Part shown: positions 47,441 through 54,975 of the stretch, piece by piece
How the letters are laid out: each line of letters starts with the position of its first letter
Position numbering within the stretch: the first letter of the stretch is position 1
Origin: Ilumatobacter sp.
GTDB taxonomy: Bacteria; Actinomycetota; Acidimicrobiia; Acidimicrobiales; Ilumatobacteraceae
Assembly (NCBI RefSeq): GCF_030065885.1
Contig: NZ_JASJCS010000005.1
Span: 18,239 to 82,238, forward strand
Direction of reading: 5' to 3'
DNA: 64,000 nt
The notes under the pieces: generated by a model
Database searches by the model: none
Told to the model about the DNA's origin: nothing
What the model saw: the letters and a program-made list of their open reading frames with translations, nothing else
Translations under genes and position numbers: made by a program

Positions 47441-47461
47441 GAGCACGAGCCGCTCGTGCTC
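47441..47461. repeat. Perfect 9-bp inverted repeat in the same array
   Basis: GAGCACGAG-CCG-CTCGTGCTC. It lies 17 bases beyond the 19-bp repeat and is the third member of the array upstream of dnaE. Confidence 0.7.
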
Positions 47462-47588
47462 TCCGAGAGCGACTGCGACGCCCTCCGCCGCGATCGAGCG
47501 TGGGGGTCATCGTGGCTCGGTTGTGCCTCCCGCGGTCGGCAGCCGAACGGGCGGTCACGGATCCTCAGCGAGCTTCGGCAACGGCGTT

Positions 47589-48155
47589 TCACGTTGTGTC
47601 AGACACAACCTGAATCCGGGCGAGCCACTGGAAGAAGAGGTGGGCGGCGGCGACGCAGGTGAGGTCGCGGATCGAGCCGTCGGCGACCATCGAGCGGAGC
47701 TCGGCGACGGAGAAGGACCCGTTGACCAGGCCGTGCTCCTCGGGTTCGGGCGACCGCTCCCCCGGCGTGAGGTCGGTCGCGAGGAAGATGTGTACCGACT
47801 GGCCCGAGTACCCGTAGGCCTGGAAGAAGGTGCCGAGTGGGGTCCAGGTGGCGGCCCGGAGGCCGGTCTCCTCGGCGAGCTCGCCGGCCGCGATCTCCTC
47901 GGGGTGGGCGTCGGCGTTCGTCTCCCACATGCCCTGCGGGAACTCCCAGTACCGTCCGCCGACCGGGTAGCGGTACTGCTCGACGAGGTGCAGGCGCTCG
48001 CCGTCGAAGGGCACGATCAGGGAGTAGTCGTGCTTGTCGACGACGCCGTAGATCCCCTCGTGGCCGTCGGCCCGGCGGATTCGATCTTCACGGACCGTCA
48101 TCCACCGGTTGCGATAGACGACCTCCGAGGAGAGCTGCTCGATCTCGTCCGCCAT
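47589..48155 (-). CDS. NUDIX hydrolase with a degenerate Nudix box
   Basis: The 188-residue protein resembles ADP-ribose pyrophosphatase-type NUDIX hydrolases (VEQYRYPVGGRYWEFPQGMWE; FFQAYGYSGQSVHIFLATDL). The Nudix box GX5EX7REUXEEXGU is partly eroded: it reads HPEEIAAGELAEETGL, with Gly in place of the box Arg and no Glu at the first acidic position, while ELAEETGL is kept. Metal binding may survive through the EE pair, but activity is less certain. The last codons form a perfect 8-bp palindrome (GTTGTGTC-A-GACACAAC, 47593-47609). It lies upstream of dnaE on the same strand with the inverted-repeat array between. Confidence 0.85.
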   Translation of the reverse strand: MADEIEQLSSEVVYRNRWMTVREDRIRRADGHEGIYGVVDKHDYSLIVPFDGERLHLVEQYRYPVGGRYWEFPQGMWETNADAHPEEIAAGELAEETGLRAATWTPLGTFFQAYGYSGQSVHIFLATDLTPGERSPEPEEHGLVNGSFSVAELRSMVADGSIRDLTCVAAAHLFFQWLARIQVVSDTT

Positions 48156-48194
48156 CGCCGGAACTCTGTCACACCCCCTCGCCAGGATGGGCGC

Positions 48195-48404
48195 ATGAAC
48201 GACGAGACTGCGCTTGTTGCCGGCGGGGGGATCGGCTCCGTCGAGCGGTCCGATGCCGGCGAGGGCACGTCCGAGGACGTGCCTGCCGTCGTCGATGGTT
48301 CGCGGGAGTGGTCGACGAGCGTCTCGGGCCGGCTCGTCGCCCGGTTGCGGCCGCCGCTGTGCTCGATGCACGGTCACACCCCGCTGCGGAGAATGCCGCC
48401 ATGA
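48195..48404 (+). CDS. Possible 69-residue leader ORF coupled to the HNH gene
   Basis: An open frame from ATG 48195 ends in a TGA that overlaps the HNH gene start (ATGA, 48401-48404), the spacing typical of coupled genes here. The product has no recognisable domain and its composition is unremarkable. A 20-bp palindrome (GGCACGTCC-GA-GGACGTGCC, 48264-48283) lies inside it, which argues that this may be a regulatory leader rather than a gene. Confidence 0.3.
   Translation: MNDETALVAGGGIGSVERSDAGEGTSEDVPAVVDGSREWSTSVSGRLVARLRPPLCSMHGHTPLRRMPP
48264..48283. promoter_or_regulatory. 20-bp palindrome upstream of the HNH endonuclease gene
   Basis: GGCACGTCC-GA-GGACGTGCC is symmetric over 9-bp arms and lies 118 bases before the HNH gene start. 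It is a candidate operator or mRNA hairpin. Confidence 0.4.
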
Positions 48405-49654
48405 GCAGCGCACCCGTCTCCGTGATGGCGGCCGTCGACACGATCGACATCTCGGCCGCCGACGCCGCGACGTGCGAGCGGGTCCTCGGCGACCTGCAGC
48501 TGGTGCAGGGGTGGAAGGACGCAGTCGAGGCGGTCACGACGTCACGGCTGGCCACCCTGCACGAGACGGCCGGCGGGGCGGCACCCGCCGATCTGCACAC
48601 GAAGTGCGGTGGCGTGTCGGCGGCCGAGGGGAAACGACGTGAGCGGCGGTCGAAAGCGATCGAGCAGGCTCCCTCGTTCGGCGACGCGCTGGGCTCGGGT
48701 TCGATCGGCGCCGAGCACGTCGATGCGTTGGCCAACGCCACCACCAAGCTCGACGACGAGGTGAAGGACGCACTCATCGATGCCGAGGAGGAACTGCTCG
48801 CCGAGGCGCAGTCGATGTCGCCCGAGCAGTTCGGCCGGTCATGCCGCGATCGCGCCCGGCGGTTGGAGAAGGACCAGGGGCTCGAGCGCAACCGGCGCCA
48901 GCGACGCGACACCTTCCTGTCGCGCAAGCTGAACCCGGCGACCGGGATGATCGAGGGCCGGTTCTCGTTGCACCCCGAGCTGGGCAACCAGATCTTCGGT
49001 GCCGTCGACCGCGAGGTCGCGGCGACGATCAAAGCCGGCGAGCAGCGCGGTGACGCCGACTTCGTGGAGCGGCGGTTCGACCGCAACCGGCTCGCGGCCG
49101 AAGCGCTCGGCACGCTCGTGGCAGGCGGCCATCAACAGGCGCGGCCCTTGGAGGCCGACATCACGCTGATCGTCGACGCTCACACCGAGACCACCGGCGA
49201 GCTGCACGAGCAGTCGGTGTGCGAGACCTCAGACGGTGCGGCGATCCCGCCGGCCTCGGTGCGGCGGCTGGTGTGCCAGGGACGGGTGACGCCGGTGATC
49301 GTCGGCTCGAACGGTGTGGCACTCGCCGCCGGGCGCACGATCCGCCACGCCAACCGAGCGCAGCGGCGAGCGCTGCGGGCGATGTACCGCTGCTGCGCCT
49401 TCGGTGAGTGCGATGTGGCATTCGACCGCTGCGAGATCCACCACATCCTCCCGTGGGAGCTCGGCGGGCCGACCGACCTGATCAACCTGATCCCGCTGTG
49501 CTCGAGGCACCATCACGTGGTCCACCAGGGCGGCTGGAAGCTCGAACTCGACGACGACCGGTTGCTCACGATCACCCAACCCGACGGCACCGTGTTCACC
49601 CGATGTCGACCCGACATCGCAGACCGACGAACACGGCGACGAACCGCAGCGTGA
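48401..49654 (+). CDS. DUF222 / HNH endonuclease-domain protein (13E12-type)
   Basis: The 417-residue protein has an N-terminal helical DUF222 region (about residues 15-300) and a C-terminal HNH nuclease motif in CEIHHILPWELGGPTDLINL, followed by IPLCSRHHHVVHQGGW. This is the architecture of the 13E12 repeat family, often present in many copies in actinobacterial genomes. The metal-binding HH, N and H residues are present. The family's role is not settled; links to mobile DNA have been proposed. I see no flanking inverted repeats or target duplications. The start chosen matches the usual DUF222 N-terminus. Confidence 0.9.
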   Translation: MSSAPVSVMAAVDTIDISAADAATCERVLGDLQLVQGWKDAVEAVTTSRLATLHETAGGAAPADLHTKCGGVSAAEGKRRERRSKAIEQAPSFGDALGSGSIGAEHVDALANATTKLDDEVKDALIDAEEELLAEAQSMSPEQFGRSCRDRARRLEKDQGLERNRRQRRDTFLSRKLNPATGMIEGRFSLHPELGNQIFGAVDREVAATIKAGEQRGDADFVERRFDRNRLAAEALGTLVAGGHQQARPLEADITLIVDAHTETTGELHEQSVCETSDGAAIPPASVRRLVCQGRVTPVIVGSNGVALAAGRTIRHANRAQRRALRAMYRCCAFGECDVAFDRCEIHHILPWELGGPTDLINLIPLCSRHHHVVHQGGWKLELDDDRLLTITQPDGTVFTRCRPDIADRRTRRRTAA

Positions 49655-49802
49655 CGCACGCCGCCCAGCCCTCGTTCGTCTGGTGTGCCGTCCTTGCGCG
49701 CCTCCGCCCAGGGTTCGCCGAGGTCTCGAGCCACCGGCGGCGACGCGGGGTGGCTACGGTGCCCGCCGCTCTCTTTCCGAAACGACCGGTCCGAAAATGG
49801 GT

Positions 49803-49826
49803 GATCATGACCCGCGGGCGATGATC
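49803..49826. promoter_or_regulatory. 24-bp dyad operator before the SDR gene
   Basis: GATCAT-GA-CCCGCGGG-CG-ATGATC is symmetric about 49814/49815 except for the two GA/CG bases between arm and core. It lies 31 bases before the SDR start, a typical repressor-operator position. No regulator gene is adjacent. Confidence 0.55.
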
Positions 49827-49856
49827 ATCCTCCCCGGCCAGCGTTGACTCGACACC

Positions 49857-50876
49857 ATGACCGAACGCACCCACCCCGACGACACGACGACCCCCGCCGA
49901 CACCAACCGCACCACCCGGACCGCACTCGTGACAGGTGCAACCTCCGGCCTCGGGTTCGAGGCCGCCGCCCAGCTCCCCGACGCCGGCTTCGACCGCGTG
50001 ATCGTCACCGGCCGCTCGCGCGATCGGGCCCTCATGGCAGCCGAGCAGCTCGTCGAGCGGACCGGCCGGCCGGTCTTCGAGCCACTCGCCCTCGACCTCA
50101 ATGCGCCCACGAGCGTCCAGCAGGCCGCCGACGAACTGGTCGAGCGCGGCGTCATGATCGACTACCTCCTGCTCAACGCCGGCATGGTGTCGGGCAACGA
50201 CCAGGTGATCACCGACGCAGGTGTCGAGGTCACGTTCTCGTCGTCGCTGATCGGCCATCACCAGCTGACGATGCGCCTCTTGGCCGACGAGCGGCTGTCC
50301 CCCACCGCCCGCATCGTGATCTCGGGCTCCGAGGCCGCCCGCGACGACGTGCCGACGTTCAGCGTCGTCGACGTGCACGAGCTCGCCCGGAAGGAGTACG
50401 GCGGCGACGCCACTGCGGCGTCCGTCGCGCTGATCCTCGGCGAGCAACCGGCGAAGTTCAAGCCCGGCGACGTCTACGCCACGACGAAGATGTTCGTCGC
50501 CTGGTGGGCGGCGGCGCTCGCCCGCCGGCTCCCCGCCGGCATCACCGTCAACGCGATCTCACCCGGCTCGGCGCCCGACACCAACGCCATCCGCAACGCG
50601 AACTTCTTCATGCGCAAGATCATGGTGCCGGCGTTCAAGCATGCGCCGAAGCGGATGGGCATGGCGGCGCCCGTGCCGGTCGCGGCCACCCGCTACCTCC
50701 AGCCCCTCGAGTGGGGGCCCGACGTGAACGGCCGATTCTTCGCCTCGGCGCCGAAGAAGATGACGGGCCCGATCGAGGTCATGCAGCAGCCGCACGTACT
50801 CGACACCGACGCTCAGGAAGCCGGGTGGGCCGCCACCGTCCACGTGGCCGGCGCCGACGTGCCCGCCGCCGTCTGA
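49857..50876 (+). CDS. Short-chain dehydrogenase/reductase
   Basis: The 339-residue SDR has the cofactor motif ALVTGATSGLGFEAA (TGxxxGxG), NAG in LLLNAGMVS, catalytic Ser in VISGSEAAR and Tyr/Lys in DVYATTKMFVAWW. GRSRDR after beta-2 suggests NADP. It is longer than classical SDRs (about 250), with an insert around residues 160-185 before the active-site Tyr and a C-terminal extension, as in protochlorophyllide-reductase/retinol-dehydrogenase-like branches. The substrate is unknown. Its last 64 bases overlap the end of a convergent membrane-protein gene. Confidence 0.87.
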   Translation: MTERTHPDDTTTPADTNRTTRTALVTGATSGLGFEAAAQLPDAGFDRVIVTGRSRDRALMAAEQLVERTGRPVFEPLALDLNAPTSVQQAADELVERGVMIDYLLLNAGMVSGNDQVITDAGVEVTFSSSLIGHHQLTMRLLADERLSPTARIVISGSEAARDDVPTFSVVDVHELARKEYGGDATAASVALILGEQPAKFKPGDVYATTKMFVAWWAAALARRLPAGITVNAISPGSAPDTNAIRNANFFMRKIMVPAFKHAPKRMGMAAPVPVAATRYLQPLEWGPDVNGRFFASAPKKMTGPIEVMQQPHVLDTDAQEAGWAATVHVAGADVPAAV

Positions 50877-51943
50877 GCGCCGGCGTCGCGAGCAGGGCGG
50901 AGCACCCGCCGTTGCGCCGCATCGGGCGCCGGCCAGGCCGGTCCCTCGGGTTCGCCTGGCGAGGGGCGCGGCCGGCGACGCGAGTTGCGCAGCGTCCAGA
51001 CCATGACCCCTGCACCGACGACGGATTGCACGCCGATCACCGAGTACATGAAGGCCCGAACGGCGCCGTCGGGTAGCTCGGCCGCCCACAGCAGCCCGTA
51101 GACGACGCCGGCAGCGACCGGCATGACGGCGAGCGGCGCGAGCGACACGAGTCGCACGCGGCCGTCCAACTGTTCGAGCACGGTCGGGCCGCTGGTCACC
51201 GCGCGGCGACGTCGCAACGCCCAGATCTGCAAGCCGGCGTAGAGCGCGAACATCGGTGCCGCCCACGGGATCGCGAAGGTCCAGGCCACCACGACCCCTC
51301 CGGTGATCAGGAGCCAGAGCCAACGCGTCGCCGGTGACGGCTCGAACGAAGTCACCCACGCACCCCGGCCGAGCACCAGGTGCGCCGCCGCCAGGACGAG
51401 CGTGAACGTGGCGGCGTACGCCGCGAACTCACCCGGATCGAGCAGCTCGAGCGGACCGCCCTGGTCGGCGATCAGTTCCTCGTCCTCGAGGTTCTCGGGG
51501 AGCGTCATCGTGATCGACCAGGCTCCCCAGAACGCTCCGAGCGCCAGCGAGGCCACGAGCAGCTTCGTCCGGGCGTCCTCGATCAGCCACCTGCGGAAGC
51601 AGTACACGAGCAGCACGATGCCGAACCCGCCGTGCCACGCCGCGAACCACGCCGGGAAGAACGGGACGAACGGCCCGCCCGTGTACAGGATCGGCGTGAC
51701 GACGCCTTCGACGAGATAGCCGAGCACCGGCGCTGCGAGGAGCACGCCGATCATGTCGCGAACGCCGTAGTGGCTGAGGAGCCAGAGCACCCCGGCGACC
51801 GCCGGCGCGTACACGAGCGCAACGACGAGATGGTCCAGTGGCTCGGAGGCCCAGTACCAGAACATACGCTCGGAGCTGACGCCGACGATGGCCGCGACGA
51901 CGAACACGACGAGCAGGCGGCGGAAGCCGGCGACGATGTCCAC
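50813..51943 (-). CDS. Multi-spanning membrane protein of unknown function
   Basis: The product has about nine to ten predicted membrane helices over the first 310 residues, then a proline/arginine/alanine-rich cytoplasmic tail of about 60. I recognise no transporter or enzyme motif. An acidic loop (LPENLEDEELIADQ) near residue 150-165 separates two hydrophobic groups. The start is uncertain: GTG 51943 gives a normal short basic N-terminus before the first helix; GTG 51973 adds ten residues. The tail-coding part overlaps the SDR gene on the other strand by 64 bases, so the tail could be under weak constraint. Confidence 0.65.
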   Translation of the reverse strand: MDIVAGFRRLLVVFVVAAIVGVSSERMFWYWASEPLDHLVVALVYAPAVAGVLWLLSHYGVRDMIGVLLAAPVLGYLVEGVVTPILYTGGPFVPFFPAWFAAWHGGFGIVLLVYCFRRWLIEDARTKLLVASLALGAFWGAWSITMTLPENLEDEELIADQGGPLELLDPGEFAAYAATFTLVLAAAHLVLGRGAWVTSFEPSPATRWLWLLITGGVVVAWTFAIPWAAPMFALYAGLQIWALRRRRAVTSGPTVLEQLDGRVRLVSLAPLAVMPVAAGVVYGLLWAAELPDGAVRAFMYSVIGVQSVVGAGVMVWTLRNSRRRPRPSPGEPEGPAWPAPDAAQRRVLRPARDAGAQTAAGTSAPATWTVAAHPAS

Positions 51944-52044
51944 GCCCTGTCTGTCGTTCGAACCCGATCGCACGGTTCACCCCGCGTCGCACGCATCGAT
52001 CCGTGAGGTCTCGATCGTGTGGTGCGTCGATCATTTGACCTGTG

Positions 52045-52105
52045 AATCAGGTGACGTGTCGATCACGTGACGTGTCGATCGCGCGTATCAATCACGTGAC
52101 GATGC
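52045..52105. promoter_or_regulatory. Three direct repeats of a TCACGTGA-type motif
   Basis: AATCAGGTGACGTGTC (52045-52060), GATCACGTGACGTGTC (52061-52076) and AATCACGTGACGATGC (52090-52105) share a core, of which the second and third contain the perfect palindrome TCACGTGA. They lie in the divergent region between the membrane-protein gene and a small gene. An extra ACCTG...CAGGT dyad (52038-52052) overlaps the first copy. This looks like a multi-site operator for an unidentified regulator. Confidence 0.6.
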
Positions 52106-52190
52106 ACATCTGTGCTACATCCCACCGGCCGACGTGCCGATGAGATGAACGACACCAGGACGGCACGAACGAGAAATGGGGGTTCGGTCC

Positions 52191-52433
52191 ATGTCACAGC
52201 ACTACGACGATCATCAAGCACACGACCGGGCGATCCGCCGCCTGCAGGAGATGACCGGGGACGACTGCGCCGAGCGAGTGTGTTGGGACCCCGACCACCA
52301 TCTCCAGGGGCACATCGACGTTCGCGGCACGCACCTCGTCATCATCGCCACGCGGGACGACGAGCACACGCCGCTCGTGCTCACCGAACGCGAGTGGGAT
52401 GCGATGCGTCGCGGCTGCGTCCCCGCAGCCTGA
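52191..52433 (+). CDS. Small conserved-looking protein of unknown function
   Basis: From ATG 52191 the frame encodes 80 residues; ATG 52176 would add five. The sequence (DHQAHDRAIRRLQEMTGDDCAE at about residues 6-28, then CWDPDHHLQGHIDVRGTHLVII) is histidine-rich and predicted to form a helix followed by a three-strand sheet. I recognise no family. GGGGG lies a few bases before the second ATG. The gene is preceded by three TCACGTGA-type repeats, which suggests regulated expression. Confidence 0.55.
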   Translation: MSQHYDDHQAHDRAIRRLQEMTGDDCAERVCWDPDHHLQGHIDVRGTHLVIIATRDDEHTPLVLTEREWDAMRRGCVPAA

Positions 52434-52442
52434 CCACCGTCG

Positions 52443-52492
52443 CGGGCGCATCACTGGTCGACGCAGCACTCACGGGCGCATCACTCGTCGAC
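52443..52492. repeat. 20-bp direct repeat before the GNAT gene
   Basis: CGGGCGCATCACTGGTCGAC (52443-52462) and CGGGCGCATCACTCGTCGAC (52473-52492) differ at one base and are offset by 30 bp. They lie between the small gene and the acetyltransferase and could be a paired binding site or a local duplication. Confidence 0.5.
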
Positions 52493-52548
52493 ACGCCGCT
52501 CGTCACGCGCCACTCGTCAGGGTGCCGGCGCGGCGCGAGACTGAGCCG

Positions 52549-53010
52549 ATGGAGCCGACGATCCGCCCGTTCGAACCCGAGGACCGCAGCGCCGTGGAGG
52601 CGCTCGCAGTCCGACTTCAGACGGGCATGGCGCCGTGGCGGGACCCTACGGCCCTGCAACAGGCCGTCCTGGGTTGGATCGCGAGCGCATGCGCCGAGGA
52701 CAGCGACAGCGACGCCCTGGTGGCCGAAGTCGATGCCTCGGTCGTCGGTTTCGTGTCGCTCTCGAGCATGCCGCACTTCGCCGGCGAGACCGACGCCTAC
52801 ATCGGCGAGTTGATCGTCGACGAGCACGCCGAGGGGCGCGGCATCGGGTCCGCTCTCGTCGCAGCGGTCGAACGCCTGGCCCGCGACCGTGACATCAGGT
52901 GCATCACGCTGCACACCGGTGCGGCCAACCATCGGGCACTCGACTTCTACGAGCGCCTCGGCTACCAGGCCGAGGACGTCAAGCTGACCAAGCTCCTCTC
53001 GACGGCGTAG
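52549..53010 (+). CDS. GNAT-family N-acetyltransferase
   Basis: The 153-residue protein has the GNAT core: strand-4 IGELIVDEHAEGRGIGSALV with the acetyl-CoA pyrophosphate loop (EGRGIG), followed by HTGAANHRALDFYERLGYQ, motif B. The acceptor is unknown; the general shape is that of small-molecule acetyltransferases. GAGACT (52537-52542) six bases before the ATG supports the start. It converges on the bpa gene, with 21 bases between stops. Confidence 0.88.
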   Translation: MEPTIRPFEPEDRSAVEALAVRLQTGMAPWRDPTALQQAVLGWIASACAEDSDSDALVAEVDASVVGFVSLSSMPHFAGETDAYIGELIVDEHAEGRGIGSALVAAVERLARDRDIRCITLHTGAANHRALDFYERLGYQAEDVKLTKLLSTA

Positions 53011-53031
53011 CGCCGAACACGCTCCTTCTGG

Positions 53032-53730
53032 TCAGAGGTACGTGCCCGGTCGCTCGGCGTCGGGCGGCGCCTGACCGGGCACCTGCGGCTGGGCACCAGG
53101 TGGCAGCTGCCGGATCTGCTCGAGCTGCTGGCGCGCGGCCAGTTGCTGGGCGAACAGGGTGGCCTGGATGCCGTGGAACAGACCCTCGAGCCACCCGACG
53201 AGCTGCGCCTGCGCGATGCGCAACTCGGCATCGCTCGGGACGGTGTCGTCGTTGAACGGCAGCGCCAACGAACGCAACTCCTCCTGCAGGTCGGGCGACA
53301 GCGCCTCGGCGACCTCGGTCACCGACCGCTCGTAGATCTCGGCGAGCCGCTCGCGGCTCGCCTCGTCGAGCGGAGCCTGTCGGACCTCGTCGAGCAGCTG
53401 CTTGACCATCGAGCCGATCCGCATCACCTTCGCCGGTTCGTTGACGGCGCCCGTGGGCTCGGCGGGTGGCTCGTCGGCAGTGCCGGGTTCGACGAGCTCC
53501 CCGTGCTCGACGGCCGGCGCCCCTGCAGCAGGTCCACCGGACGGCGCCTCGCTGTCTGCCGCGGACACGGCGTGGGCCGACGCCTCGGCCGTGTCGGACT
53601 CACCGTCGGCCGAGGCCTCGGACTCCTCGGTCGTGTCGGACTCACCGTCGGTCGACGCCTCGGACGCCTCGGCCGGAGATCGCGTCTCGGTCGGCGTGTG
53701 CGTGTCGGTCGGTGGTTGCGTGTCGGTCAT
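53032..53730 (-). CDS. bpa: Bacterial proteasome activator
   Basis: The 232-residue protein matches Bpa/PafE (mycobacterial Rv3780). The conserved core is about residues 105-210, with VMRIGSMVKQLLDEVRQAPLD and VPSDAELRIAQAQLVGWLEG, and the C-terminus ends in GTYL. Mycobacterial Bpa ends GQYL, a motif that docks into the 20S proteasome alpha-ring to open the gate without ATP. The N-terminal 100 residues are a disordered, acidic Ser/Thr/Glu-rich region with two near-identical blocks (EASxDGESDTxEESEAS and ASADGESDTAEASA). Presence of Bpa implies a 20S proteasome in this organism, although prcA/prcB are not in the window. Confidence 0.93.
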   Translation of the reverse strand: MTDTQPPTDTHTPTETRSPAEASEASTDGESDTTEESEASADGESDTAEASAHAVSAADSEAPSGGPAAGAPAVEHGELVEPGTADEPPAEPTGAVNEPAKVMRIGSMVKQLLDEVRQAPLDEASRERLAEIYERSVTEVAEALSPDLQEELRSLALPFNDDTVPSDAELRIAQAQLVGWLEGLFHGIQATLFAQQLAARQQLEQIRQLPPGAQPQVPGQAPPDAERPGTYL

Positions 53731-53758
53731 GACGCTCGCTTCGTACAACAGGAGGTGA

Positions 53759-54904
53759 TCAGGTCGGCATTCCCGCCAGCAACGGTACGTACACCTCGGC
53801 GGATGTCATCGAGCCGTGGCGGCAGATCAGTTCGAACGGTCCGCTGTCGTCGGGATCGAAGTAGCTCACGGGTGCGCGGGCGATGACGGCCACGTCGCCG
53901 AGCCGAGCGGCGACCGGCGGCGGGACCGAGGGCCCGAACCACCCGTCGCCGATCAGTTGATCGCGTGAGCGCACCCATGCGGTGTCGCCGAACTCCTCGG
54001 TGGCGGCATCGAGGAGGTCGGCGGTGGCGCCGTGCTGGGCATGCAACCAGCGGAACCGGCCCTCACCGGACTGCATCGCCACGTGAGCGAGGAGGTCGAC
54101 GCTCGGCACGATCACGGCGTCGCCGACCTCGACCTGACCGTGATCGGCGGTGACGAGCAGCGCCGCACCAGCGGGCATGGTGTCGAGCAGGTCGGCGACC
54201 AACCGATCGGCGTCGCGGAGCTCGGCGTCGTAGAACTCGCCGAAACCCCGCTCGTGGGCGATCTTGTCGACGCCGCCGTAGTAGGCGTAGACGAACCGGT
54301 CCCCTTCGACCAGCCGCCGGCGGACCTCGATCGCCAGCGACGAGGTCGCCCGGTAGCCGACCGGCACGCTGCCGGCCAGGTGGGCCGCGCTGAACGCCGT
54401 GTAGCAGAGCTCGGACGGGCTCACCACGGGAACGGGCTCACCGAGGAACGACGGGAATCGCTGCACGTCGGCCGGTGGCTGCGATCGCCGCATGTCCTGC
54501 CCGTCGACCGCCCATCTGAGGACGTTCATCACTCGGCCGCCGAGGACCATCCGGTAGCCGACCAAACCGTGCTCGCCCGGCGTCAGCCCGGTCGCGATCG
54601 AGCTGAGCGCGGTGGCGGTCGTGGTCGGCGCGACGGTCGTGATCGGGCCACCGTCGAGTCCGGCCAGCGTCGGTGCGATCCCTCGGCGCTCCTGCAGCTG
54701 ATCCCAGCCGACCCCGTCGAGCACGAGCAGCACCACCTGGTCGGCCTCGGCGACCACGCCGGGCATCCACTCGGGCAGGCCGGATCCCCATCCGCCCGGG
54801 CCGAGCAACGCAGGGACGATGCCACGGACGTTCGCGCCCGCATAGTCGGGCACGATCGGCAGACCGTCCTGCTGCACGTCGGGGTGTTGGAGGGGCGCTG
54901 TCAC
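53759..54904 (-). CDS. Type I phosphodiesterase / nucleotide pyrophosphatase-family protein
   Basis: The product (381 residues from GTG 54904) is an alkaline-phosphatase-superfamily enzyme. It shows Asp in VVLLVLDGVGWDQL, a nucleophile Thr in TTVAPTTTATALSSIATG, HGLVGYRM, the Asp/His in YGGVDKIAHERG and VTADHGQVEVG. These are the two-metal ligands of the phosphodiesterase/nucleotide pyrophosphatase group. No signal peptide is seen, so it is probably cytoplasmic. A TTG at 54943 would add 13 residues; I prefer 54904, which has a GACTAT hexamer seven bases upstream. It is divergent from the Rrf2 gene. Confidence 0.85.
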   Translation of the reverse strand: MTAPLQHPDVQQDGLPIVPDYAGANVRGIVPALLGPGGWGSGLPEWMPGVVAEADQVVLLVLDGVGWDQLQERRGIAPTLAGLDGGPITTVAPTTTATALSSIATGLTPGEHGLVGYRMVLGGRVMNVLRWAVDGQDMRRSQPPADVQRFPSFLGEPVPVVSPSELCYTAFSAAHLAGSVPVGYRATSSLAIEVRRRLVEGDRFVYAYYGGVDKIAHERGFGEFYDAELRDADRLVADLLDTMPAGAALLVTADHGQVEVGDAVIVPSVDLLAHVAMQSGEGRFRWLHAQHGATADLLDAATEEFGDTAWVRSRDQLIGDGWFGPSVPPPVAARLGDVAVIARAPVSYFDPDDSGPFELICRHGSMTSAEVYVPLLAGMPT

Positions 54905-54963
54905 GAGATCGATAGTCCACCATCTCGATGGGGTCGAGGCCAACCGCGGCCTGCTTCACGACC

Positions 54964-54969
54964 TACGCT
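54964..54969 (+). promoter_or_regulatory. -10-like element for the Rrf2 regulator
   Basis: TACGCT ends six bases before ATG 54976 (three before ATG 54973), which favours the second ATG as the start. Confidence 0.4.
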
Positions 54970-54975
54970 GGCATG

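Noticed and set aside
48401..49654. DUF222-HNH gene as part of an insertion element
   Set aside because: No flanking inverted repeats, target duplications, transposase or integrase genes were found around it.
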